Of a stretch of DNA of 64,000 bases, positions 8,207 to 16,511 are shown one piece after another. The position numbers and the translations under genes are program-made. Source of the stretch: Pseudomonas orientalis (GTDB lineage Bacteria > Pseudomonadota > Gammaproteobacteria > Pseudomonadales > Pseudomonadaceae); NCBI RefSeq assembly GCF_001439815.1, contig NZ_JYLM01000008.1, positions 124,001 through 188,000 of the forward strand, given 5' to 3'. The notes under the pieces are model-generated. The model was not told the DNA's origin, did no database searches, and worked only from the letters and a program-made list of their open reading frames with translations. Numbering within the stretch: position 1 is the first letter of the stretch; every line of letters starts with the position of its first letter.

Positions 8207-8215
8207 CGATCCGAT

Positions 8216-10822
8216 TTAGCTGGCGACGATATTGACCAGTTTTCCAGGCACTACGATCACTTTGCGGATCGTCAGGCCTTCGGTAAAGCGCAGCACGTTT
8301 TCGTTGCAGCGTGCAGCCGCCTCGACGTCTTCACGACTGGCGCTGGCCGGCATGTCGATCTGGCCGCGCAGTTTGCCATTGACCTGGATCACCAGCTGCA
8401 GCGTGTCCTGTACCAGTGCGCTGTCATCCTGCACCGGCCAGCGGGCGTCGATGACGGCGCCGCTGTGGCCCAGGCAGTTCCACAGTTCATGGCTGATGTG
8501 CGGCGTGATCGGCGCCAGCAGCAGCGTGACCGTTTCCAGGCCTTCCTGGATCAATGCGCGATCCTGTGCCGTGGCCTGCGGGGCTTTTTCCAGCACGTTC
8601 ATCAGCGTCATCACCTGGGCGATGGCGGTGTTGAACTTGTGGTTCTGCCCTACGTCCTGGCTGGCCTGGCGGATAGCCAGATGGGTGCTGCGACGAATGG
8701 CTTTCTGCTCATCATTCAAGGCCGCGACGTCCAGCTTGCCCGGCAAGCCCTGGCTGACGTGGGCCTGGGCCAGGCGCCAGACGCGCTTGAGGAAGCGGTG
8801 CGAGCCTTCGACGCCGGAGTCGGACCATTCGGCGCTCATGTCGGGCGGCGAGGCGAACATCATGAACAGGCGGCAAGTGTCGGCGCCGAACTGATCGATC
8901 ATCGATTGCGGGTCGACGCCGTTGTTCTTCGACTTGGCCATCTTCTCGGTGCCGCCGATTTCCACCGGCAGGCCGTCGGATTTGAGCTTGGCGCTGATGA
9001 CCTTGGCTTTGCTGTCACGCTCGAGTTCGACGTCCGCCGGGTTGAACCAGGTGTAGGCGCCATTGGCTTCGCGACGATAATAAGTGTCGGCAATCACCAT
9101 GCCCTGGGTCAGCAGGTTCTTGAACGGCTCGTCGGAGCTGACCAGGCCTTCGTCACGCATCAGCTTGTGGAAGAAGCGTGCGTACAGCAGGTGCAGGATG
9201 GCGTGCTCGATACCGCCGATGTACTGATCCACCGGCAACCAGTGGTCGGCTGCGGATTTTTCCACCAGGCCACCTTCATAGTGCGGCGAGGCGTAGCGGG
9301 CGTAGTACCACGAGGACTCGACGAAGGTGTCCATGGTGTCGGTTTCACGCTTGGCAGGCTGGCCGCATTTCGGGCAGCTGCACTCGTAGAACTCGGGCAT
9401 GCGCGCCAGTGGCGAACCGGCGCCGTCCGGTACCACGTCTTCGGGCAGGACGACCGGCAGTTGCTCTTCCGGTACTGGTACGTCGCCACAGCTTTCGCAG
9501 TGGATGATCGGGATCGGGCAGCCCCAGTAGCGTTGGCGGCTGATGCCCCAGTCGCGCAGGCGGAACTGGGTGCGCGAGGCGCCGAGGTTTTTCTTGATCA
9601 GGGCAACTTCGATGGCGTCGAAAGCACCCTGGAAATCCAGGCCGTCGAACTCGCCGGAGTTGATCAGCTCGCCGTGCTCGCCATAGGCGTCCTGCCACGG
9701 GGCCGGGCTGGTGTCGCCCGCGCTGGTGCGCACCACCGACTTGATCGGCAGGTCGTACTTGGTGGCGAATTCGAAGTCGCGCTCGTCGTGAGCCGGTACT
9801 GCCATTACAGCGCCATCGCCGTAATGCATCAGCACATAGTTGGCGACCCAGACCGGCAATTTCTCGCCCGTCAACGGGTGCTCGACGAACAGCCCGGTCG
9901 GCAGGCCTTTTTTCTCCTGGGTGGCGACGTCGGCTTCGGCCACGCTGCCGCCCTTGCACTCAGCGATGAACGCCTGCAGCTCAGGGTTGTTCTGTGCGGC
10001 CTGGGTGGCCAGCGGATGTTCGGCGGCCACCGCGACATAGGTCGCGCCCATCAGGGTGTCCGGACGGGTCGTGAAGACTTTGAGTGCGCCCGCTTCGCCG
10101 ATCGAGTCGACGTTGTACGGGAACTGCACTTCCATGCCCTTGGATTTGCCGATCCAGTTGCGCTGCATGGTCTTGACCTGTTCAGGCCAGCCCGGCAAAT
10201 CGTCGAGGCTCGACAAGAGTTCATCCGCATAGGCGGTGATCTTGAAGTAGTACATCGGGATTTCGCGTTTTTCGATCAGCGCGCCGGAGCGCCAGCCGCG
10301 ACCGTCGATCACCTGTTCGTTGGCCAGTACGGTCTGGTCGACCGGGTCCCAGTTCACGGTGCCGCTCTTTTTGTAGATCACGCCTTTTTCGAACAGGCGA
10401 GTGAACAGCCATTGTTCCCAGCGATAGTAGTCCGGCTTGCAGGTGGTCACTTCGCGGGACCAGTCCACCGCCAGGCCCAGGCTGCGCAGCTGGGTTTTCA
10501 TGTAGGCGATGTTTTCGTAGGTCCACTTGGCGGGCGCCACGTTGTTTTTCATCGCGGCGTTTTCCGCCGGCATGCCGAAGGCGTCCCAACCCATGGGTTG
10601 CAGAACATTCTTGCCGAGCATGCGCTGGTAGCGGGAAATCACGTCGCCGATGGTGTAGTTACGCACGTGCCCCATGTGTAGCTTGCCGCTGGGGTAAGGG
10701 AACATCGACAGGCAATAGAACGTCTCCTTGCCTGGCTGTTCGCTGACTTCAAAGGACTTTTGCTCGTCCCAGAAGGTTTGTGCGGCATTTTCTATTTCAC
10801 GGGGCTGGTAGTGTTCGTGCAT
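8216..10822 (-). CDS. leuS: Leucyl-tRNA synthetase
   Basis: LeuS charges tRNA-Leu with leucine in the cytoplasm. The 868-residue class I synthetase has the HIGH-type motif in SGKLHMGHVRNYTIGD, a CP1 editing domain (FTTRPDTLMGATYVAVAAEH, GDGAVMAVPAHDERD), a zinc-binding insert with CESCGD and CPKCGQ, and the KMSKS loop written here as EKMAKSKNNG. The start is taken at ATG 10822 (MHEHYQPREIENAAQTFW), the family N-terminus; 16 more in-frame codons lie upstream. It probably leads the leuS-lptE-holA transcription unit. Confidence 0.97.
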   Translation of the reverse strand: MHEHYQPREIENAAQTFWDEQKSFEVSEQPGKETFYCLSMFPYPSGKLHMGHVRNYTIGDVISRYQRMLGKNVLQPMGWDAFGMPAENAAMKNNVAPAKWTYENIAYMKTQLRSLGLAVDWSREVTTCKPDYYRWEQWLFTRLFEKGVIYKKSGTVNWDPVDQTVLANEQVIDGRGWRSGALIEKREIPMYYFKITAYADELLSSLDDLPGWPEQVKTMQRNWIGKSKGMEVQFPYNVDSIGEAGALKVFTTRPDTLMGATYVAVAAEHPLATQAAQNNPELQAFIAECKGGSVAEADVATQEKKGLPTGLFVEHPLTGEKLPVWVANYVLMHYGDGAVMAVPAHDERDFEFATKYDLPIKSVVRTSAGDTSPAPWQDAYGEHGELINSGEFDGLDFQGAFDAIEVALIKKNLGASRTQFRLRDWGISRQRYWGCPIPIIHCESCGDVPVPEEQLPVVLPEDVVPDGAGSPLARMPEFYECSCPKCGQPAKRETDTMDTFVESSWYYARYASPHYEGGLVEKSAADHWLPVDQYIGGIEHAILHLLYARFFHKLMRDEGLVSSDEPFKNLLTQGMVIADTYYRREANGAYTWFNPADVELERDSKAKVISAKLKSDGLPVEIGGTEKMAKSKNNGVDPQSMIDQFGADTCRLFMMFASPPDMSAEWSDSGVEGSHRFLKRVWRLAQAHVSQGLPGKLDVAALNDEQKAIRRSTHLAIRQASQDVGQNHKFNTAIAQVMTLMNVLEKAPQATAQDRALIQEGLETVTLLLAPITPHISHELWNCLGHSGAVIDARWPVQDDSALVQDTLQLVIQVNGKLRGQIDMPASASREDVEAAARCNENVLRFTEGLTIRKVIVVPGKLVNIVAS

Positions 10823-11084
10823 GGCTACTTTTGAACTGAATAGGGGGTGGCCTAATCCTCTTCGGTGCAACGTTCAGGTTGAGCGACACCGGAAAGCGGC
10901 GCGTCCATGCCCAAACCCTGCGGGAAGTGGAGTTACAGGAAGCGCCGTAGCATACATGACCCCACTCTATCGAGGGAAACCCTGATTGCGCAGGCCAGGC
11001 CGTCTGTCGCGGCACCGGGCAGGCGCGGCCACGGGGGCTACGCTGTTTATTGGGGAGCAAGTATTTCTTCAATGAGGTGAGGGG

Positions 11085-11402
11085 ATGGCTGAATCGCAGC
11101 GAACTTTGACGAAACCGCAGTTATACGAAGGACTGATCGACCGTTTGGGTCGGGCACTGGATGCCGCAAGAACCGCAGGCCGATTGCGTGATGAACGGCC
11201 TCTGGAACTGGAGTTGCGAGGCTTGAGCCAGGCAGAGCTTGAACTGATCAGGCGCTATCTGGAATTGCACCACCAACGCGCCGCTCACGGGCCGGCTTCC
11301 CCGCCGGTCCACGAGCCGTCTCGTTCGGCCAAGGTGATTTGGTTGAAGGACTTGGCGGCCAGTCGCGGCCGGGAAAATGTCCGGTCCATACGGTGCAAAT
11401 GA
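11085..11402 (+). CDS. Small conserved protein upstream of ydcF-like gene
   Basis: This is a 105-residue protein, divergent from leuS. ATG 11085 follows GAGGTGAGGGG, a good ribosome site. The N-terminal 70 residues are charged and predicted helical (YEGLIDRLGRALDAARTAG, LSQAELELIRRYLELHHQR). The C-terminus is basic (KVIWLKDLAASRGRENV). I recognise no catalytic motif or known domain. Its place between leuS and the YdcF-like gene corresponds, from memory, to P. aeruginosa PA3986. Function unknown. Confidence 0.75.
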   Translation: MAESQRTLTKPQLYEGLIDRLGRALDAARTAGRLRDERPLELELRGLSQAELELIRRYLELHHQRAAHGPASPPVHEPSRSAKVIWLKDLAASRGRENVRSIRCK

Positions 11403-11475
11403 CCCCCGCGTTACCGTTAATCTTTACAAAACAGGCTGGTAAGGATTGTTGCTGAACCCCGTTGCATCTAGGCTT

Positions 11476-11497
11476 CGGGCATCTTTGGAGATGCCCG
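11476..11497 (+). promoter_or_regulatory. Perfect hairpin touching the start codon at 11498
   Basis: Nine perfect base pairs (11476-11484 with 11489-11497) close a TTGG loop, and the stem ends at the base before ATG 11498. The only Shine-Dalgarno-like sequence (TTGGAG, 11485-11490) is in the loop and stem, so ribosome access should depend on melting it. It could alternatively be a terminator of the preceding small gene. Confidence 0.6.
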
Positions 11498-12259
11498 ATG
11501 CCTTTTCGTTATTTCATTAAACAATTGTTGTTGCCGCCCGGTATTTTCCTGCTGTTGCTGGCGCTTGCCTGGTGGTTTCGCCGCAGTCGCCCGCGCCTGG
11601 CCGGGTGTTGCTTTGCCTTGGGGTTGGGCGGGATGTGGTTGATCAGCCTGCCGGTGATGGTGCAGTGGGGCGCACGCGCCCTGGAGACCGCGCCGCCGTT
11701 GGCCCGCGAGGACTGGGCAAACCTGGCCCAGCGCGCCGATGCGATTGTGGTGCTGGGCTCCGGTCGTGAGCGTGGCGACATAGCGTGGGGCTCCGACCAG
11801 CCCACCGGCATCGGCCTGGAGCGTGAGCGTTACGCGGCGCGTCTGGCCAAGGCATCCGGATTGCCGGTGCTGACCAGCGGTGGTCTGCACTACGGCACGC
11901 CGCCCAGCGAGGCAGAGCTGATGGCGGTGTCGATGCAGGATGACTTCGGCGTCACGGTGCGTTGGAAGGAAGAACGCAGCCGCACCACCTGGGAAAACGC
12001 GCAGATGAGCGCCGAGATTCTGTTGCCCCAGGGCATCAAGCGCGTGGTGGTAGTGACCCAGGCCTGGCACATGCCGCGTTCGGTGTGGAGTTTCGAGAAG
12101 GCCGGCTTCACCGTGGTGCCCGGGCCGGTGGGCTTTCTGGGCGTGGATCACGGTCGACCGCTCGGCGGGTGGATGCCGGAGGTCAAGTCGGTGTGGCAGA
12201 GCGGGCAGTTGATCAATGAGGCGGTGGGGCAGATGGGGTATCGGTTGTTCTACAGGTAA
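11498..12259 (+). CDS. YdcF/ElyC-family inner-membrane protein (DUF218)
   Basis: This is a 253-residue envelope protein with two N-terminal membrane segments (around residues 10-35 and 40-60) and a DUF218 domain. Domain motifs are DAIVVLGSGRE, ERYAARLAKASGLPVLTSGG, SRTTWENAQMSA and VVVTQAWHMPRSV with FEKAGF. The close family member ElyC of E. coli affects undecaprenyl-lipid use in envelope assembly. The start is ATG 11498, giving a hydrophobic N-terminus (MPFRYFIKQLLLPPG). From memory this corresponds to PA3985 next to lnt in P. aeruginosa. The exact reaction is unknown. Confidence 0.85.
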   Translation: MPFRYFIKQLLLPPGIFLLLLALAWWFRRSRPRLAGCCFALGLGGMWLISLPVMVQWGARALETAPPLAREDWANLAQRADAIVVLGSGRERGDIAWGSDQPTGIGLERERYAARLAKASGLPVLTSGGLHYGTPPSEAELMAVSMQDDFGVTVRWKEERSRTTWENAQMSAEILLPQGIKRVVVVTQAWHMPRSVWSFEKAGFTVVPGPVGFLGVDHGRPLGGWMPEVKSVWQSGQLINEAVGQMGYRLFYR

Positions 12260-12271
12260 CACCGCAGGACA

Positions 12272-12364
12272 AATGTGGGAGGGGGCTTGCCCCCGATAGC
12301 AGAGTGTCAGTCAGTACATCTGATACTGACACACTGCAATCGGGGGCAAGCCCCCTCCCACATT
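12272..12364. repeat. REPIN, class A
   Basis: Inverted class A REP units flank a spacer containing GTGTCAGTCAGTACAT and its near-complement GATACTGACAC. It lies between the convergent YdcF-like gene and lnt. Confidence 0.9.
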
Positions 12365-12381
12365 GTTTTGTGTTTGCTCAA

Positions 12382-13905
12382 TTAGACGGTTTTGGCCATC
12401 CGGGCGGCCAGCAGCGCCCAGCCGAACAGCAGCAGACACACGATGATCAACGGCCACGACCGCCATTGCAGGTAAGGCGTCAGGTTGTGCATCGGCACCA
12501 CCTCGCCATAGAGAATGCCGCGCTCGAACTGCGGGATCTGTGCGGTGATCTGCCCGAACGGGTTGATCAGGCCGGTCACGCCGTTGTTGGTGGCGCGGAT
12601 CATCCACCGGCCGGCTTCAAGGGCACGCATCTGCGCCATCTGCAGGTGCTGCAGTGGGCCGATCGAGCGGCCGAACCAGGTGTCGTTGCTGATCGTCAGC
12701 AGCAGGTCGCTCTGGGCCGACAGGCCGGCGGCGAATTCCGGGTACACCACTTCATAACAGATGAACGGCGCAATCTGGTAACCCTTGGCCTGAAGCATCG
12801 GCTGGTCGGAAGGCCCCCGGGCGAAGTCCGACATCGGCAGGTCGAAGAAGGCGATCAGCCCGCGCAGCATATCCTGCAACGGTACGTACTCACCGAAAGG
12901 CACCAGCTTTTGCTTGAGGTAGGTGCCGTCACCTTCGCCGACCACGGTGATGCCATTGAAGTAACGCTTCTCATGGCGCACCTCTTCGCGAATCGGTACC
13001 CCGGTGATCAGTGCGCTATTACGCTCGGCGGCGAACTTGCCCATCATGCCCAGGTAGCCTTCGACCGATTCCTTGAGTACCGGTACGGCGGTTTCCGGCC
13101 ACACCAGCAGGTCGACGCGTTTGGAGCTCAGACTCATGTCGCGGTACAGCGCCAGTTGCGCATTGAGTTGCTCGGGGTCCCACTTCACGCTTTGTTCGAC
13201 GTTGCCCTGGATGGCGGCCACGCTCAAGGGCGGGCCGGAGGGCGAGGTCCAGGCATGATGCTTGAGCGCCAGGCCGATGGCCCACGGCGCGACGAGCAGC
13301 ACCAGGCCGGCCGCGATAAAGCTGTTGCGCTTGCCCGCCAGCAGGCGCGGCAGGTTGCACAAAAGGGCTGCCGTCAGCGCCAGGGCGAACGAAATCAGCC
13401 ACATCCCGCCCAGCGGCGCGAGGCCGGTCAGCGGACCGTCGAGTTGACTGTAGCCCGAATACAGCCACGGGAAACCAGTGAGGAACCAGCCGCGAAAGGC
13501 TTCCTGGCCGACCCACAATGCTGCAAAGGTCAGCGCATCGGCCAACGGCGCTTCATTGCGGCGCAGCCAGCGCGCCCACAACCAGGCGGGCAGGGCGAAA
13601 AACCAGGCGATGGCGGCGGTGAACAGCAGCATCAGGAAACCCGCCAGCAGCACCGACGCGCCGCCGAAGTGGTGGATGCTGTAATAGATCCAGCTGGTGC
13701 CGGCGCCAAACAGGCCGAAACCGAAACACCAGCCCCGGCCCAGGGCCTGGCGCGGTGTCAGCTCACGCAGGCCGATATAGAACAGACCGGCCGCCACCAG
13801 CGCCAGCGGCCAGATATCGAACGGCGCCAGCGCCAGGGTAGTGATGGCGCCGGCCACCACGGCCAGCAGGTTACCGGGCCAGCCGGGTGCGATCAGACGG
13901 CGCAT
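12382..13905 (-). CDS. lnt: Apolipoprotein N-acyltransferase
   Basis: Lnt adds the third acyl chain to the N-terminal cysteine of lipoproteins at the inner membrane, a step needed for Lol export. The 507-residue protein has about seven hydrophobic segments in its first 220 residues. A periplasmic nitrilase domain follows with the triad Glu in VWPETAVPV, Lys in YLKQKLVPFGEYVPL and Cys in APFICYEVVYPEF. A last membrane segment is at the C-terminus (SWPLIIVCLLLFGWALLA). It is 8 bases downstream of corC, and the order phoH-ybeY-corC-lnt is a conserved operon. Confidence 0.96.
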   Translation of the reverse strand: MRRLIAPGWPGNLLAVVAGAITTLALAPFDIWPLALVAAGLFYIGLRELTPRQALGRGWCFGFGLFGAGTSWIYYSIHHFGGASVLLAGFLMLLFTAAIAWFFALPAWLWARWLRRNEAPLADALTFAALWVGQEAFRGWFLTGFPWLYSGYSQLDGPLTGLAPLGGMWLISFALALTAALLCNLPRLLAGKRNSFIAAGLVLLVAPWAIGLALKHHAWTSPSGPPLSVAAIQGNVEQSVKWDPEQLNAQLALYRDMSLSSKRVDLLVWPETAVPVLKESVEGYLGMMGKFAAERNSALITGVPIREEVRHEKRYFNGITVVGEGDGTYLKQKLVPFGEYVPLQDMLRGLIAFFDLPMSDFARGPSDQPMLQAKGYQIAPFICYEVVYPEFAAGLSAQSDLLLTISNDTWFGRSIGPLQHLQMAQMRALEAGRWMIRATNNGVTGLINPFGQITAQIPQFERGILYGEVVPMHNLTPYLQWRSWPLIIVCLLLFGWALLAARMAKTV

Positions 13906-13913
13906 TTCAGTCC

Positions 13914-14753
13914 TTAACGGGCAATAGGTGTCAGGCGGATCAAGTGGATGCGACGGCTGTCGGCATTCAGGATGCGAAAGCGATACGCGCCGATCTCGGT
14001 GGTTTCGTTACGCTTGGGCAGGTGCCCGAACGCGCTCATCACCAGGCCGCCGACGGTGTCGAATTCATCGTCGGAAAACTCGCTGTCGAAGAACTCGTTG
14101 AAGTTCTCGATGGGCGTCAAGGCCTTGATCAGGAAGTCACCGCTGGGCAGTGGCTTGATGTAGCTGTCTTCTTCGACGTCGTGTTCGTCTTCGATGTCGC
14201 CGACGATCTGTTCCAGCACGTCTTCAATAGTCACCAGGCCCGCCACACCGCCGTATTCGTCGATCACAATGGCCATGTGATTGTGGTTGGCGCGGAACTC
14301 GCGCAGCAGCACGTTCAGGCGCTTGGATTCAGGCACGAAGGTGGCCGGACGCAGCAGGTCCTTGATGTTAAAGCTGTCGCCGTTTTCCTTGAGGATCAGC
14401 GGCAGCAGGTCCTTGGCGAGCAGGACGCCCATGACGTCGTCATGGCTTTCGCCGATCACCGGGTAGCGCGAGTGCGCCGAGTCGATCACGGCCGGGAGAA
14501 ATTCCCGTGGGGTCTGGGTCGCCCTGATGCTGATCATTTGCGAGCGCGGCACCATGATGTCGCGTACTTGCAGGTCAGCCACCTGGATGGCACCTTCGAC
14601 GATGGCCAGCGCTTCGCTGTCCAGCAACTTGTTCTGGTGGGCCTCGCGCAGCAGCTCCAGCAGCTCCTGGCGGTTTTTCGGCTCGTGGGCAAAAGCCTGG
14701 GTCAGTTTACCCAGCCATGACTTTTGCCCGTTGCTCGATCGGTCTTCGCTCAT
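13914..14753 (-). CDS. corC: CorC/YbeX-type CBS-domain protein
   Basis: This 279-residue soluble protein has two CBS domains (VRDIMVPRSQMISI ... and LRPATFVPESKRLNVLL ...) and a C-terminal CorC_HlyC domain (EFSDDEFDTVGGLVMSAFGH). It is the YbeX type, without the N-terminal DUF21 membrane domain. Homologues are linked to magnesium/cobalt efflux and, more recently, to ribosome metabolism along with ybeY and ybeZ. Its position between ybeY and lnt supports the YbeX assignment. The start is ATG 14753. Confidence 0.93.
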   Translation of the reverse strand: MSEDRSSNGQKSWLGKLTQAFAHEPKNRQELLELLREAHQNKLLDSEALAIVEGAIQVADLQVRDIMVPRSQMISIRATQTPREFLPAVIDSAHSRYPVIGESHDDVMGVLLAKDLLPLILKENGDSFNIKDLLRPATFVPESKRLNVLLREFRANHNHMAIVIDEYGGVAGLVTIEDVLEQIVGDIEDEHDVEEDSYIKPLPSGDFLIKALTPIENFNEFFDSEFSDDEFDTVGGLVMSAFGHLPKRNETTEIGAYRFRILNADSRRIHLIRLTPIAR

Positions 14754-14795
14754 AGCGATTACTCTAAATCCTTTGATATGACAGTTGTGTGTTGA

Positions 14796-15254
14796 TCAGT
14801 TTTCGTCGTCTGCGTAAGGGTCAGGGTGACCCAGTTCCGCAAGCAACGTTCGTTCCAGTGCTTCCATTTCCTCGGCTTCGTCATCGTCTATATGGTCGTA
14901 ACCCAAGAGATGCAAGCAGCCGTGGATGACTAGATGGGCCCAGTGGGCCTCAAGTTCCTTGCCTTGTTCGCGCGCTTCGCGTTCCACCACCTCGACGCAG
15001 ACCACCAGGTCGCCCAGCAGCGGGATATCCAGCAGCTCGTCCGGTACGTCGGCGGGAAAGGACAGCACGTTGGTCGCGTAATCCTTTTGACGCCAGGTGT
15101 GGTTCAGCGCTCGGCCTTCGGGCTCATCCACCAGACGGATGGTCAGTTCCGAGTCGGCAGTGCGCTGGCGCAAGGCCAACGCACACCATTGGCGAAACTG
15201 CGCTTCGCTGGGGACGGATGCTTCGGTGGCCAGCTGCAGGTCAAGCTCAAGCAT
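14796..15254 (-). CDS. ybeY: Endoribonuclease YbeY, rRNA maturation
   Basis: YbeY is a zinc-dependent RNase involved in 16S rRNA 3'-end maturation and ribosome quality control. The 152-residue protein carries the metal site H-x3-H-x5-H in HGCLHLLGYDH and the conserved RLVDEPEGRALNHTWR and NVLSFP motifs. ATG 15254 gives the standard N-terminus (MLELDLQLATE) and overlaps the phoH end by 8 bases, indicating translational coupling. An earlier in-frame start would add 21 residues inside phoH and is less likely. Confidence 0.95.
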   Translation of the reverse strand: MLELDLQLATEASVPSEAQFRQWCALALRQRTADSELTIRLVDEPEGRALNHTWRQKDYATNVLSFPADVPDELLDIPLLGDLVVCVEVVEREAREQGKELEAHWAHLVIHGCLHLLGYDHIDDDEAEEMEALERTLLAELGHPDPYADDEN

Positions 15255-16251
15255 CGCGGCGCGTGTCCCTGGTCGGTGCGTCGTCGCGATGATCGAAGCG
15301 CTCATAGGCTTCGACAATGCGCTGCACCAGCGGATGGCGCACCACGTCCTTGGGCATGAAGTGTGTGAAGCTGATACCCGGTACGTCCTTGAGCACCTCG
15401 ATCACCTGGGCCAGGCCCGACTTGGTGCCCTTGGGCAGGTCGACCTGGGTGACGTCACCGGTGATCACGGCCGTGGAGCCGAAACCGATACGGGTGAGGA
15501 ACATCTTCATCTGCTCGACCGTGGTGTTCTGGCTCTCGTCGAGGATGATGAAGCTATTGTTCAAGGTGCGACCGCGCATGTAGGCCAGCGGGGCAATCTC
15601 GATCACCTGGCGCTCGATCAGCTTGGCCACGTATTCAAAGCCGAGCATCTCGTAGAGTGCGTCGTAGAGCGGGCGCAGGTACGGGTCGATCTTCTGGGCC
15701 AGGTCGCCGGGCAGGAAGCCGAGTTTTTCACCCGCTTCGACCGCCGGGCGCACCAGCAGGATGCGGCGAACCTGTTCGCGCTCCAGGGCATCCACCGCAC
15801 AGGCCACGGCCAGGTAGGTCTTGCCGGTGCCGGCCGGGCCGATGCCGAAGTTGATGTCGTTGCCGAGGATTTCCTTGACGTACTTCTGCTGATTCAAGCC
15901 GCGCGGGCGAATCATGCCTTTTTTGGTACGCAGGGCCACGCTGGCTTCGGCCACCGGGTTGTTGGCCAGGTCTTCCACGGCGGATTCCTGCAGGTACAGG
16001 TGCACCGTTTCCGGCGACAGCTCACTGCCCTTGGTTTCGCGGTAGAGGCGACGCAGCAGGTTTTCCGCAGACGTGGTGTGTTGGGGTTCACCAATGAGCT
16101 CGAACTGATTGCCGCGGTTGCGGATCTCGATGCTCAGGCGTTGTTCGATCAGGCGCAGGTGCTCGTCGAACTGTCCGCACAGGTTGGCGAAACGGCGAGC
16201 CTCAAACGGCTCGAGGAGAAAACGATGGGGTTCTACGGTAGGTGCGTTCAA
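15247..16251 (-). CDS. ybeZ: PhoH-like ATPase YbeZ
   Basis: This 334-residue PhoH-family ATPase is the usual partner of YbeY. It has a Walker A in GIGPAGTGKTYLA, a Walker B in FIILDESQNTT, and an N-terminal KH-like region (NLLRRLYRETKGSELSPETV). YbeZ interacts with YbeY and is thought to help RNA processing as a nucleotide-driven helicase-like factor. It is first of the ybeZ-ybeY-corC-lnt unit. The start ATG 16251 gives MNAPTVEPHRFLLEPFEA, typical for Pseudomonas. Confidence 0.94.
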   Translation of the reverse strand: MNAPTVEPHRFLLEPFEARRFANLCGQFDEHLRLIEQRLSIEIRNRGNQFELIGEPQHTTSAENLLRRLYRETKGSELSPETVHLYLQESAVEDLANNPVAEASVALRTKKGMIRPRGLNQQKYVKEILGNDINFGIGPAGTGKTYLAVACAVDALEREQVRRILLVRPAVEAGEKLGFLPGDLAQKIDPYLRPLYDALYEMLGFEYVAKLIERQVIEIAPLAYMRGRTLNNSFIILDESQNTTVEQMKMFLTRIGFGSTAVITGDVTQVDLPKGTKSGLAQVIEVLKDVPGISFTHFMPKDVVRHPLVQRIVEAYERFDHRDDAPTRDTRRDA

Positions 16252-16350
16252 GGTCGCTTTTAGCCGCCCTTTGGCTGTTGAGGTAAAACAGAGAATAACG
16301 CCAGTGGCGCGGGTACGAAAGCACTTACGTCATCGGAATGTTGCATGGAT

Positions 16351-16511
16351 CCAATGTGAGAGGAGGGAGCAAGCTCCAATACTAACCAGTGTAGGAGCGA
16401 GCTTGCTCGCGAGAAACCAACAGGCGCCGCGTTTATTCAGGTAACACGCGTTATCGTTGAGGTTTTTCGCGAGCAAGCTCGCTCCTACAGGGGGCAAGGC
16501 CCCTCCCGTAT
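16351..16511. repeat. Nested REPINs: class B inside class A remnants
   Basis: The inner part (16391-16488) is a class B REPIN: GTAGGAGCGAGCTTGCTCGC, a 50-base spacer and the inverse unit. Outside it, on both sides, lie degenerate halves of a class A element: CCAATGTGAGAGGAGGGAGC at 16351 and GGGGGCAAGGCCCCTCCCGT at 16489. This suggests a class B element landed within a class A element. The flank 16252-16350 holds no gene. Confidence 0.8.

Noticed and set aside
9000..9010. KMAKS instead of KMSKS in LeuS as a possible defect
   Set aside because: Ala at this position is tolerated in class I synthetases and every other motif is intact, so I treat it as normal variation. Position given is approximate.
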